A stretch of DNA of 64,000 nucleotides from Micromonospora siamensis (GTDB lineage: Bacteria > Actinomycetota > Actinomycetes > Mycobacteriales > Micromonosporaceae): NCBI RefSeq assembly GCF_900090305.1, contig NZ_LT607751.1, forward strand, positions 4,216,001-4,280,000, in the 5' to 3' direction. Positions within the stretch are counted from its first letter, which is position 1. Each line of letters opens with the position of its first letter. Made by a program: the position numbers and the translations under genes. The notes below the pieces were generated by a model, which saw nothing but the letters and a program-made list of their open reading frames with translations, ran no database searches and was not told the DNA's origin. Below are positions 41,802-50,696 of the stretch, piece by piece.

Positions 41802-44762
41802 TCAACGCTTTCGGCCGTGTGGGCGCACAAACGTGTAGCCGTCGGGCAGCGGGCGGTTGACCACCCGCTTGGCGCGGATCGCTTCTTGATGCAGTTCTCG
41901 CTGCTCGTCGGATGCCTGCCGGCCTGCTGGGAGGCGGCGCACGAATCCGCTTACCTGCTCTTCGCGGCCGTCGGACTGTGCTGCCGCTCGCGGTGGCGGT
42001 GGTGGGGCAAGGCGCTCCAGACGCGGAACATAGCGGAGAAGCCGGACACGGGTCTCTCCCCGTCGTGGTGGGTGGCTGGGCTGACCGCTGCCATCAAGGC
42101 TGCCCCATACGAGCCCAATGAGCCGTTCCTTGACGAGACGCTCCACAGCAGGATGGACACGGGCGACCCACTTCTGCGGCAAGCCCAGCTCCAGGCAGTT
42201 GTGCACCAGAGCCTCCTCGGCGAGGATCGCGCTACCGTCGGCGCTGAGATGGCCCAAGATTCGCAGCGTACGCATCACCCATGCGGTATCCGACAGATCG
42301 AGCTCTTGCCCACCTTGGTCCGCTCCGGGCGCGTTTTCCCTGGTGACGAGACCGATGTCGTAACGGTGCCGATAGGTAAGCTGGTCGATCCGTTCCGGTT
42401 GCGGCAGCAATTCGCTGCTGGCCCTGATCAGGCGCTCACTCAAACGCCAACGGTAGGTGACCAGCGTTCCTGGAAGCATCCCTCGCGGCCACACCACACC
42501 GTGAAGCTCCCATCGTTCGCCTGTACATCGAAGGAGGACTTCGCTCTCCTCTTGGACGGACCGCGACTTGCGCCCAGGATGGTTGAGGACCAGACGAAGG
42601 CGTTGCCGGTCCTCCACCGTGGCTATCAGGCCGTCGGGAAGCTCCGTCCAGCCGCTCGTGAGATGTACCCGCCGCAAAGCAGCTCGCCACCGGAGCTCTC
42701 CGGCATCGGATCTATCGACCATCCAGAACGGTCGGCCCGCTTCCCCCGGCGACTGCACCTCAGGCTTCTCTGCCAGACCACGGAACTCCTTGGCGATCTC
42801 GTCACCCGCTGCCTTGAGTTCCTCGGTTCCACCTGTCTCGTGAGCGCGGAGCGCGAGGTCGGCCAGTCGCCCCGCCGCGCCTGCCCCACGGTGCTGCCGT
42901 CGGCAACCGCCTGCTGAGGCAGAGACCTTGCCACGACTACCAATCACTCGTAACAGCAGCTTTCGAGTCTGCTCGGCAACCGGAAATCCCAATTCTTCGG
43001 CGACGAACCTGTGCGCCAGGACATGTTGCATCACGGAGGCCGCTCGCTCGTCACGGCAGAGGACGTGGACGCGCGAGACCTCAGCGGCCAACTCCAGGCC
43101 CGTGCGGCACACAGCCTGCAGCCACGCGTCATGTTCGTTGGCGGCCTTTCCCTGTCCCGTCCCCCAGTCACCGTGCTTCGTCACAAAGCCAAAGGCGAAG
43201 CGTCCCGTCCCGGCGTCGTACCGCGACTCAGTGACACCGACCATCCTCCCGACGTTCGCCGACAGGCGCCGCCCAAGGTTGGGACAGATGAAGGAGTCAG
43301 GGCCGCCGGTGCAGGCAGGCGTCTCAACCTCCCCGGAGTCTGCGGCCGGCACGCTGGGCTTCTCGGGCTGCGTATGGCCTCCAGGCGCGCCCGCCGACGA
43401 CGACAAACGTTCTCGTACGACGGCCGCTACCTCGGGACCACATGTCAGGCAGGGGTTACTTGGGGACCACCGGGGGCAGGTCCTACGGTGTTCCGCGCTG
43501 GCCCGCGCCACCTCTGCCGCCAACCCCGGTTCGACCCGGTAGACTGCCTCCGCAGCCTCTTTCAACAGGGCAATCCGGAACTGCTGGAAGCGATCCTGCC
43601 CATACTTTCGCAACACCTCCAGCCGAAGCGCCTTCAGCGAAAAGTCAGCCATCAGGCTGCGGGCCGACGCCATCGCGTAGGCGCGCGTGGCAGCGCGCAG
43701 CCTGGCAATCTCCCTGCTTCGCTGGTTCTTCGCCACCGGCCTTCGGAGCGCCCTGTCGCAATGGTCACGGGCTGACCTGAACCGGGACTCGATTTCGCGA
43801 CTGCACGCCGCCCAGCGCTCCACAACAGCCGGATGTTCGAGCGCAGCCTCGGGCCGAGTGCCCTTTGCATCGGCGATGACGGCCTGCACGAAGGCCTCGT
43901 CATGCATGTCCAGAAGCCGGCGGACCGGCGGGGGCAGGGCCGCAGCGCTGGGCGTCGGATCGCCTGGCGTCGTGGCAAGCCATGACCAGAGCCTTACGGT
44001 GGGCAGGCTGATGGCCTCGGGACGCAGTCCGCGTTGCCGCACAACAGAGGCAAAGGCCCGGTCGTACTTCTCCCGCGCCACCTCCCGGACCACCAGCGTG
44101 CTCAGTCGATCCGGAACGCGACTCGTCCTTCGGACGTGAGCGACCCGCTGCGCGTAGCGGTCTTCAAACCGCCGCACGGCGTCGACACGTTGCCGAGCGA
44201 GCGCCCCGGCGTGGGTGGGAACGGCTTTTCCGCTGTGCCTGCCCACGAGGGCGTCGCCCTCGTAGAGCAGCTCAGCGTAGCGCAACGCCACCGGAAAGAT
44301 CAGGTCGTCCGCGAGCACCTTGAGCGCCAGGCGTTTCTCTGGGTTCAGCTTCGCCCCGGCAGCACGGTCCTGCAGGATGGCGGCCAGTTGGATGAAGCCC
44401 ATGCGCGGCTTCCCCGGTGAGCCTTGCGAACCCGCCCGGCTTTGCGGCTTGCCGGGGGGCGACGCGGAGACGGTTTCCCCGGCCCGCGGCTTCCGCGACT
44501 CCGGCACGGACGGCTTCCACGGCTCAGGGACGATCGGCCCGACGGGTTCCGCATCCCTGGTCGTGGACAAGGTGGCATGGCAGCCGTCGCACATCGGCGC
44601 TGACCAGTCCCAGTCGAGGGTAGCGACCGTCTTGGTGGTCGTGTCACGGCCGCAACGGCCACAACGGAAGGTCACCCCTGACTGGAGCCGGTACTGCTGC
44701 AGTCGTCCCCGGACGGGAAGCATCTCCCTGATACGCCAGCCGGCCGGGATGTCTCTCGCCAT
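41802..44762 (-). CDS. 986-residue zinc-binding protein of unknown function
   Basis: Large protein without a family I can name. A zinc ribbon lies near residues 34-62 (FRCGRCGRDTT...APMCDGCHATL). A Pro/Ser/Lys-rich linker (about 75-120) follows, then a long helical region (about 120-450). A second Cys cluster is CPRWSPSNPCLTCGPEV. Around residues 500-610, ANVGRMVGVTESRYDAGTGRFAFGFV...ANEHDAWLQAVCRTGLELAAEVSRVHVLCRDERAASVMQHVL has the strand/helix order of an RNase H-like fold with weakened catalytic acids. The C-terminal 300 residues look alpha/beta with a basic tail (RPLPDGYTFVRPHGRKR). The ATG at 44762 follows GGAGGGAGC. It lies 67 bases after the stop of pglX on the same strand, so it could be expressed with it. 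Confidence 0.6.
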   Translation of the reverse strand: MARDIPAGWRIREMLPVRGRLQQYRLQSGVTFRCGRCGRDTTTKTVATLDWDWSAPMCDGCHATLSTTRDAEPVGPIVPEPWKPSVPESRKPRAGETVSASPPGKPQSRAGSQGSPGKPRMGFIQLAAILQDRAAGAKLNPEKRLALKVLADDLIFPVALRYAELLYEGDALVGRHSGKAVPTHAGALARQRVDAVRRFEDRYAQRVAHVRRTSRVPDRLSTLVVREVAREKYDRAFASVVRQRGLRPEAISLPTVRLWSWLATTPGDPTPSAAALPPPVRRLLDMHDEAFVQAVIADAKGTRPEAALEHPAVVERWAACSREIESRFRSARDHCDRALRRPVAKNQRSREIARLRAATRAYAMASARSLMADFSLKALRLEVLRKYGQDRFQQFRIALLKEAAEAVYRVEPGLAAEVARASAEHRRTCPRWSPSNPCLTCGPEVAAVVRERLSSSAGAPGGHTQPEKPSVPAADSGEVETPACTGGPDSFICPNLGRRLSANVGRMVGVTESRYDAGTGRFAFGFVTKHGDWGTGQGKAANEHDAWLQAVCRTGLELAAEVSRVHVLCRDERAASVMQHVLAHRFVAEELGFPVAEQTRKLLLRVIGSRGKVSASAGGCRRQHRGAGAAGRLADLALRAHETGGTEELKAAGDEIAKEFRGLAEKPEVQSPGEAGRPFWMVDRSDAGELRWRAALRRVHLTSGWTELPDGLIATVEDRQRLRLVLNHPGRKSRSVQEESEVLLRCTGERWELHGVVWPRGMLPGTLVTYRWRLSERLIRASSELLPQPERIDQLTYRHRYDIGLVTRENAPGADQGGQELDLSDTAWVMRTLRILGHLSADGSAILAEEALVHNCLELGLPQKWVARVHPAVERLVKERLIGLVWGSLDGSGQPSHPPRRGETRVRLLRYVPRLERLAPPPPPRAAAQSDGREEQVSGFVRRLPAGRQASDEQRELHQEAIRAKRVVNRPLPDGYTFVRPHGRKR

Positions 44763-44828
44763 TGCCGCTCCCTCCATCGCCGTCGACTGCAGAGACCGCC
44801 GCAGTGTGGGGACAGGTCCACCGTGCTG

Positions 44829-47800
44829 CTATGCCTTGGGTCGCCGGCCGCGGGTGGCCTTGGGCGGGCGCCACGAGGTCAGCGCGTCGTCGGTGAGGTG
44901 GAGGCGGTTGGTGGTCTCGGCGAGGAAGCCGGCGTAAATGTCGGCCGGCGAGGCACCCCACTCCGGGTCGAACTCGCCGTACCACTGGCGTACCCAGGGC
45001 AGGATCTCGCGCAACCCCGCGACCAGCGGCAACAGCCGGTCGGCGGCCCAGCCGTCCTCCTGCTCGCGGGCCACGATCAGGGTGGCCAGGGCCTGGGCCT
45101 GCTCGCGGTGGTCCCAGCCGGCCCAGCCGACCAGCAGCGACGGATCACCGTCGCGGCTGGCACCCGGGTACGACACGAACCGCTCCTTGGGTACGTCGAG
45201 CTTGCCCCGGTGCCGCCAGTAGCTGGTCTTGAGGAAGTCCGCCGAGGTGTACTTCGGCGGCACCGGGATCTGCTTGCGGAACTCCCGCTTCGCCGCCTCG
45301 TCGGGCAGCGCGTCCTCCTGCCGCTGCAGGTCCCACACCTGCTCCCAGTCGGCGCGCTTGCTCAGGCCGGAGTCCTTGTAGCGCAGCGCGGCCAGGTGCG
45401 GCACGTGCTCGTCGGCGACCAGGTCGGCGATCACCTTGCCGAGATCCTGACCGGGCGCGTAGAGGTTGGCGACGGTGAGCACGTCGTCGTCGCGGCGCAG
45501 CTCGTCGGCGAGCTGGGCGGTGGTCAGCGGGCGCGGCTGCTCCAGCCCGTCGACGTGCTGGTACCACAGCTCGCGCGCCTCACACCGGTCCAGCAGCCAG
45601 TCGCGCAGCGCCTTCGCCTGCATCGCGTCCCAGCCAGTCGTCTCCCAGGTGCGCTTGTTGTCGGGCCGCTCGATCAGAGCGATGTTGCGATTGCCCTCGA
45701 TGACCGCGATCCGCCGCTCCACGATCGCCCGGTACTCATCCGACCAGTGGGCCGGCAGCTCAGTGATGGGCGTTGAACCAAAGTCCTGGAACCATCGCGT
45801 CTTTGCTTCACCCGCCGCGACCCTGCGGGCGAGGACGATCTCGAATGCCCGCTCTCCCACCTTCAACGCCGGCACCGAGCCGGCCGGGACGGTCAACTCG
45901 TCGTCCAGCAGCCCGTAGAGCGAGTGGACTTGCCAGTCCAACTCCTCCTGCAAGGCGATCATCCCCGCCCGGACCGAGTGCCACTCATCGCGAGCGGCAG
46001 CGAGTCGGTCGCGGGTGGGCATGCCAAGGGCCGCAACCGCCGCGGGGGTCAGGTTGGAAAGCCGCTGCGCCAGGCCGTCGATCGCCCGGCTCAATTCGAG
46101 GGGGTACGCAGACGGCAGTGGAAACTCCTGCAGCTTGGTGCCAGTAAATTCGTAGAAGTCCCGCCACTTCTCACCCTTTGAATAGCCACCGCCAGGCCCA
46201 CCCTTGTTGTGGCTGACCTGCTTCAGCCAGAAGCAGGCGGTCGAGCTGTTTAGTATTCCAAGGAGTTGCAGGTGATCGTCCTCGGAGGCCCCTGAAGACA
46301 ACTTGATCACTGGCGCAGAACGGTTGAAGACCTTACCGCCACGGTCCAAAACGAAGTGGTTGTGGGTAGCAACAAATGCCAGGCAAATGGTCCATTCGTG
46401 CGCGCCGGGATCCCGCGTGAGTTGATGCCATTCGTGCCAGGGCCGCCCCTCAGCGAAGTAGGTTACCTTGGCAAAGGTCGCCCGATTACCCAAAACGGTT
46501 CGGTTCGGCCAGAGCCAGCGGTGCCATGCGCTGGTGTGATCAAGAGGACGCAGTTGGAAGTCTGTCGTATAGGGGAAGAAGGCCCAGTCACCCTCATCGC
46601 AAGTCCAGTCGCGCACCTCGTCTCCAACGACCAGCCGACTACTAAACTCCAGATCTCCAACCCGCCGAAGCCAAACCCGCCGGCTCGCATGCATTGCCTC
46701 GTCGGCATTCGACATACCCAAGACACCGACACGAGCCACCTTTCCTCTTAGCTCAAGTCGGCTCCCATCGATGAGGGACTTGACATCGCCTGCCCCACCG
46801 CCGCTCAGGCTCCAAGGGAAGGTCCCGAGCTGGACACGCGGAGTATCCGCAGCAGTAATCCACTGACTTTCCGAACCAGGGCTGTGGATCTGATCGACGA
46901 TGGCCTGCCAGACAAGGCCCTGGCTGGGGTCCGTGGGCGGGCTTGGTTCGCCGCGGATGCCCATGACCGTGCGGATGGTGCCCGCTCGGGCGCGGTTGGT
47001 GTTGCGGCCGACCAGGATGACGGTTGGCGTACCGTGGCCGGGAATGTAGGCACCCGACGTGTCGATGACGTGGGTCAGGTTGACGTCGATCGCAAACAGC
47101 TTTTCGATCATCTTCTTGCCGAACTCGCGCTTCATGAACGAGTTGGCGGTGATCTGCCCGACGTGCCCGGCCCCCTTACCGTCTCCGTCGCCCAACTTCG
47201 CGAACTGGAAGAACCGCTGGGCGAACGGCACCGACAGGGCGTACTTGCCGGAGCAGGCGTCGTACATCTCGCGGTATGCCTCGTTGAGGCCCTTGTCCTT
47301 GACCGTGATGTAGGGCGGGTTACCGACGACGACGTGATACCGGCCGGGGGTGAGGATGCCCGAGTGCTCCCGCACGTCCTCGGTGGCGTAGGCGAACTCC
47401 GTCATTGGGTCTTCGCCGAAGAGCATGGCCTGTCGCCGCTTAATCAGCGAGTCGCCGACCGCGAGGTGCATCGGGAAGACGTACCCGGCCGAGTCACCGA
47501 ACGTCTTGACGCCGCTTGCGCGGAGGGCGGCGACCAGCAGGCGAAAGCGGGCGATGGCTACCGCGAACGGGTTGATGTCGACGCCGTGGACGGCATCGAG
47601 GGCGAGGCGTACCCGCTCGTGGGGGTCGCGGTTGGGCGCGTGCTGCTCCCACTCCTTCAACAGACGGTGGAAGGCACCGAGGACGAAGTGGCCCGAGCCA
47701 CAGGTCGGATCGATCATCTTGGCCACGTCGTGGCCGAACTCGGCGATCGCCGGAGTCAAGGTCAGGTCGAGGATGAACTCCTCGACGAACTCCGGCGTCT

Positions 47801-48404
47801 GGAGCAGGGCGTAGGTCTTGCGGGCCGCCTCGGAGAGGTCCTGGTAGAGGTCGCCGAGGAAGCGGGTGTCCCACTCCGGGTCCGCGAAGTCGTGCACCAG
47901 GCCGCCGATCTCGCCGCGCCGGCGCCAGAAGCCGATCAGCTCCTTGGCCGCGTCGTGCGACAGCGGGATCTGGTAGAGCGGGTTGTGCCGCTTGTCGAAG
48001 AGCGACTTGCCGGCCTGGGTGCTGGCGATGGCGTCGAAGCCCTGCTCCAGCCAACCGCGCAGGGTTTCCTTGGGCCGGTCGCGAAAGAACTGCGCCTCGG
48101 CCTCCTCGGCCAGCACCAGGCGATCCCCCGCCCCGGCCAGGTACGGGTCGGGCAGCAGGCCGTTGTCCTCGCAGAAGCGTACGAAGACGGTGCCGAGCAC
48201 CCACGCGACGGCGACCTGGGTGACCCGCTCGTCCCGCCAGGCCGCCCAGGTGGCGGCGGTACGCCCGACCTTGAAGGCGTGGTCGTACTCACCACGCAGG
48301 CGGAGGCGCACCTCCTCGACCGACTCGGCCTGCTCTCGCAGGTCCTTTTCCAGGTTCTTGACCTGCTTCTGCAGGTCGGACAAGAGCAGCTTCCGGTCGA
48401 TCAC
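44829..48404 (-). CDS. pglX: BREX-2 adenine-specific DNA methyltransferase PglX
   Basis: N6-adenine DNA methyltransferase of the PglX type, 1191 residues. An N-terminal helical part precedes the catalytic domain with motif I IDPTCGSGHFVLGAF (232-240), DINPFAVAIARFRLL (276-290) and the NPPY motif (362-365) in VVVGNPPYITVKDKG. The region from about 510 to 755 contains the target recognition part; its codons are less GC-biased than the rest, which suggests a swapped specificity domain. The C-terminus ends ALTSWRPPKATRGRRPKA. The start is a GTG at 48404. In this locus pglX is separated from pglY by about 11 kb and from pglW by about 6 kb. Confidence 0.94.
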   Translation of the reverse strand: MIDRKLLLSDLQKQVKNLEKDLREQAESVEEVRLRLRGEYDHAFKVGRTAATWAAWRDERVTQVAVAWVLGTVFVRFCEDNGLLPDPYLAGAGDRLVLAEEAEAQFFRDRPKETLRGWLEQGFDAIASTQAGKSLFDKRHNPLYQIPLSHDAAKELIGFWRRRGEIGGLVHDFADPEWDTRFLGDLYQDLSEAARKTYALLQTPEFVEEFILDLTLTPAIAEFGHDVAKMIDPTCGSGHFVLGAFHRLLKEWEQHAPNRDPHERVRLALDAVHGVDINPFAVAIARFRLLVAALRASGVKTFGDSAGYVFPMHLAVGDSLIKRRQAMLFGEDPMTEFAYATEDVREHSGILTPGRYHVVVGNPPYITVKDKGLNEAYREMYDACSGKYALSVPFAQRFFQFAKLGDGDGKGAGHVGQITANSFMKREFGKKMIEKLFAIDVNLTHVIDTSGAYIPGHGTPTVILVGRNTNRARAGTIRTVMGIRGEPSPPTDPSQGLVWQAIVDQIHSPGSESQWITAADTPRVQLGTFPWSLSGGGAGDVKSLIDGSRLELRGKVARVGVLGMSNADEAMHASRRVWLRRVGDLEFSSRLVVGDEVRDWTCDEGDWAFFPYTTDFQLRPLDHTSAWHRWLWPNRTVLGNRATFAKVTYFAEGRPWHEWHQLTRDPGAHEWTICLAFVATHNHFVLDRGGKVFNRSAPVIKLSSGASEDDHLQLLGILNSSTACFWLKQVSHNKGGPGGGYSKGEKWRDFYEFTGTKLQEFPLPSAYPLELSRAIDGLAQRLSNLTPAAVAALGMPTRDRLAAARDEWHSVRAGMIALQEELDWQVHSLYGLLDDELTVPAGSVPALKVGERAFEIVLARRVAAGEAKTRWFQDFGSTPITELPAHWSDEYRAIVERRIAVIEGNRNIALIERPDNKRTWETTGWDAMQAKALRDWLLDRCEARELWYQHVDGLEQPRPLTTAQLADELRRDDDVLTVANLYAPGQDLGKVIADLVADEHVPHLAALRYKDSGLSKRADWEQVWDLQRQEDALPDEAAKREFRKQIPVPPKYTSADFLKTSYWRHRGKLDVPKERFVSYPGASRDGDPSLLVGWAGWDHREQAQALATLIVAREQEDGWAADRLLPLVAGLREILPWVRQWYGEFDPEWGASPADIYAGFLAETTNRLHLTDDALTSWRPPKATRGRRPKA

Positions 48405-48476
48405 GCGAAGACTCTAACCGTCCCGCTCACGGGACGGGGGTACCCGTAAGGCCTAATCCGGCCGGCGGGTCGCTAC

Positions 48477-48716
48477 CTACGGCTCCCGCATCCAGAGCTT
48501 TGGATCGTTGATGAAGATGCCCTTGCCCTGGTGCCGCCAGATCACGCGCAGCGCTTCGAGCCGGACGTAGACCTGCTTGACCGTCGACGGACTGACCTTG
48601 TGCGTCGCGGCGAGCTGGGCGATCGAGGGCAGCTTGTCCCCCGGCTTGAGCTTCTTCGCCCTAATGTCGGCGACGATCTCGTCGGCAATACGGATGTAGT
48701 CGGCGGTAATCGGCAT
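48477..48716 (-). CDS. small GntR-type transcriptional regulator
   Basis: Winged-helix regulator of 79 residues: ITADYIRIADEIVADIRAKKLKPGDKLPSIAQLAATHKVSPSTVKQVYVRLEALRVIWRHQGKGIFI. This is the complete GntR DNA-binding domain (LKPGDKLPS, the HTH and the GKGIFI wing) without an effector domain. The ATG at 48716 has GGGGGAG upstream; the frame is open to 48986 but without support. It lies 72 bases upstream of pglX on the same strand and may regulate it. A palindrome and two TGCGTGGCA repeats occur just upstream. Confidence 0.85.
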   Translation of the reverse strand: MPITADYIRIADEIVADIRAKKLKPGDKLPSIAQLAATHKVSPSTVKQVYVRLEALRVIWRHQGKGIFINDPKLWMREP

Positions 48717-48725
48717 GACTCCCCC

Positions 48726-48734
48726 TGCGTGGCA
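48726..48734 (+). repeat. TGCGTGGCA repeat, possible GntR operator, copy 1
   Basis: First of two identical nine-base direct repeats, ten bases before the GntR start. It overlaps the palindrome TGGCATGCCA (48730-48739). Second copy at 48825-48833. Both are in the divergent promoter region of the GntR and DivIVA-domain genes. Confidence 0.45.
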
Positions 48735-48777
48735 TGCCAATTCGATCACGCAAGGACACCCGTCAACAACTCTACGT

Positions 48778-48806
48778 TTGACTAAGGCGACTGGGACAGC
48801 TAAGTT
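48778..48806 (+). promoter_or_regulatory. sigma-70-type promoter, rightward
   Basis: TTGACT (48778-48783) and TAAGTT (48801-48806) are separated by 17 bases, a close match to the vegetative consensus. Transcription would begin near 48813 and read toward the DivIVA-domain gene at 49036, leaving a leader of about 220 bases in which no small gene is seen. Confidence 0.55.
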
Positions 48807-48824
48807 GGCTTCTGCCTCTCCCCT

Positions 48825-48833
48825 TGCGTGGCA
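48825..48833 (+). repeat. TGCGTGGCA repeat, possible GntR operator, copy 2
   Basis: Same nine bases as 48726-48734. It is embedded in CCTTGCGTGGCAACAAGG, whose outer five bases are complementary, and lies just downstream of the predicted transcription start, so a bound regulator could block this promoter. Confidence 0.45.
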
Positions 48834-49035
48834 ACAAGGCACAGAGGTGATCCCCTGGTCGGGGCGGGTGCGCGTGCCCGTCCCGACCCACCGGACTGCT
48901 CCGCTGTCGTACCGCTGAATGGAGCTGCGGCGGCCGAGCGGGCGGGCCGTCCGCGGCCCCCGCGCGGACGGCCCGCCCTTCCACACCCCCTGCCGGGAGC
49001 CGCCGCGCTTCCGCCCGCCCGCAGAGAGGATCGTC

Positions 49036-49314
49036 GTGGCTCAGGTGTATCGAGGTGGCCAGCCCTACCCGGCCGGTCACCCGGGCCGGTCGACGCCGCA
49101 CGAGGTGCGGACCCGCGAGTTCGCCGCGCGCCGGCGCGGCGTCGACCCTGATGAGGTACGCGAGTTCCAGGCCCGGGTGGCCGACGAGCTGGCCGCCCTC
49201 AACGAGGCGGTACGGCTGCTCAGCCAGGAGAACGACCGGATCAAGCGGGCGCTGCGCGACTGGCAGACCATGCACGCGCGGGAGTGCCGCCCACCGAACT
49301 CCGGTCACTGGTGA
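49036..49314 (+). CDS. DivIVA-domain coiled-coil protein
   Basis: Small protein of 92 residues. STPHEVRTREFAARRRGVDPDEVREFQARVADELAALNEAVRLLSQENDRIKRALRDWQ has the DivIVA signature of actinobacteria: a TPxxVRxxxFxxxxRGxDxxEV turn followed by a coiled-coil helix that begins with the Glu-Val pair. In full-length proteins it binds curved membrane; here only the N-terminal element is present. The GTG at 49036 follows GAGAGGA. Its stop overlaps the GTG of the next gene (GTGA). Confidence 0.75.
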   Translation: MAQVYRGGQPYPAGHPGRSTPHEVRTREFAARRRGVDPDEVREFQARVADELAALNEAVRLLSQENDRIKRALRDWQTMHARECRPPNSGHW

Positions 49315-49661
49315 CCGCGCGGCCCTCCCCCGGCGACCTGCTCACCATCGACGGCCGGGCCTCGGTGCAGTTCGCCGGGGACCGCGCCTTGACCTTCCGC
49401 GTCGTCTCGGTCTCCGACCAGCCGACCTACCACGGCTGGATCTGGCTGACCGGCTACGTGCTCAACCGGCGCGGCGAGGCGACCGCCAAGCGCGAGGTCT
49501 ACGTCCAGCTCGCCGGCCTCCGCCCCGCGGCCGTCACACCAACCGCGCCACGGCGACAACGGAGCGGCGATACCGGGACCTATGCTCGTCGCGATGACGA
49601 ACGCAACTCCCGCTCAGGTCTCGGCGGCTCGCGGCTGCATGCTCGGGCTGACGCTCGGTGA
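49311..49661 (+). CDS. unrecognised small protein coupled to DivIVA-domain gene
   Basis: Protein of 116 residues. The first 75 residues form a beta-rich domain (VTARPSPGDLLTIDGRASVQFAGDRALTFRVVSVSDQPTYHGWIWLTGYVLNRRGEATAKREVYVQLAGL). The last 35 residues are Arg-rich and run over the start of the next gene, so the natural end may be less ordered. The GTG overlaps the stop of the preceding gene by four bases. No family is recognised; the pairing with a DivIVA-domain gene occurs in other actinomycetes as far as I recall. Confidence 0.6.
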   Translation: MTARPSPGDLLTIDGRASVQFAGDRALTFRVVSVSDQPTYHGWIWLTGYVLNRRGEATAKREVYVQLAGLRPAAVTPTAPRRQRSGDTGTYARRDDERNSRSGLGGSRLHARADAR

Positions 49662-50641
49662 CGCCCTCGGTGCCACTGCCGGAACGATCCCGGACAGCGG
49701 GCTGCTCAAGGCCACGAGCGCCGGCCAGCTCGCCTGCTTCACCGCCGAGGGGATCATCCGGGGGCATATCCGTTCTGTGCTCAAGGGAAACAGCCACCAC
49801 CCTCGCGGCCAGGTGTGGCACGCCTACCACCGCTGGGCGACCATGCAGGGCATCACCGGGATCAAGCGCTGGCAGGACCAGGGCTGGCCTGACGGCTGGC
49901 TGGCGGACGTGCCCGCCTTGGCGGCTCGGAGAGGATCGGCACCGGCGACAGTCGCTGCCCTGCAAGGCTCGATGACGGGGACGGTGGAGACGCCGGCCGC
50001 GACGAGCGTGGGTGCACACGGCCTCACCCGCAGCCTGCCCGCCGGCCTGTGCGACTGGGGGGGGATCGCCCCCGGGCCCCTTCGCCGCCGACGTCGCCGC
50101 CCTCGCACATGCAGCCGAGGCGCAGAGCGCTGCGGCGATCGGCGCCACGATCATGGCGTACTGCGGAAAGAGCGGCCGTTTCGAGGAGGCGGTGGCCGGT
50201 GCCGTACTCGAGTGTCGCAACCTCCCGGCAGGCCCCACCCACCTTCCTCCCGTCACTGAGGCGCTGGCCGCCGCCCGAGCCACGCCGGCAGACCCGGCTG
50301 TACTGGCCCGCTTGGCTCCCAAGGCCACGGCCGTGTCGGCGCTGGCCGGAGCCGTGTACGTCGTGGCGTCCCACCCCGAGCGTGAGCAGGTTGGACAGGC
50401 TCTGCTGTTCGCCGCGTCCACGGCGTTTGGGAGGCACGTCGCGCCTGCGGCAGGCGCCTTCCTGGGCTCGCTACACGGCGCGGATGCGCTACCCCAGGGC
50501 CTGGTCTCCCGCCTGGAGTTGGCGTGGGTGGCTGACGTCCTCGCCCGTGATCTGGTCACGGAGTTCGTGGACGGACCGGCAGGCAGCGGGTATGAGGCGC
50601 CAGCCAACCCGTATTGGTGGGAACGCTACCCGGGCTGGTAG
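49582..50641 (+). pseudogene. ADP-ribosylglycohydrolase-type gene, frameshifted at a G8 run
   Basis: The first part (49582 to about 50060) encodes AARGCMLGLTLGDALGATAGTIPDSGLLKATSAGQLACFTAEGIIRG and then GVGAHGLTRSLPAGLCDWG-type sequence, as in the ADP-ribosylglycohydrolase fold (GDALGA element). After a run of eight G (50057-50064) the coding frame moves to the one that reads PPGPFAADVAALAHAAEAQSAAAIGATIMAYCGKSGRFEEAVAGAV and ends at 50641. The usual acidic metal-binding cluster after GQL is replaced by ACFTAEG, as in a subgroup of actinobacterial homologues. The gene is either a pseudogene, a phase-variable gene or a sequencing artefact at the run. Joined, it would encode about 352 residues. 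Confidence 0.75.
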
Positions 50642-50696
50642 CCCCCGCAGCGCCCGTGCGCTGCCTCGCCGCTCCGTGCCCGGTTCCGGGCCCAGG

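Noticed and set aside
35489..44900. An integrative element with duplicated pglX 3' ends as attachment sites
   Set aside because: The two pglX tails differ at many bases, no integrase gene lies between them, and the relic looks old; simple attL/attR duplication is not supported.
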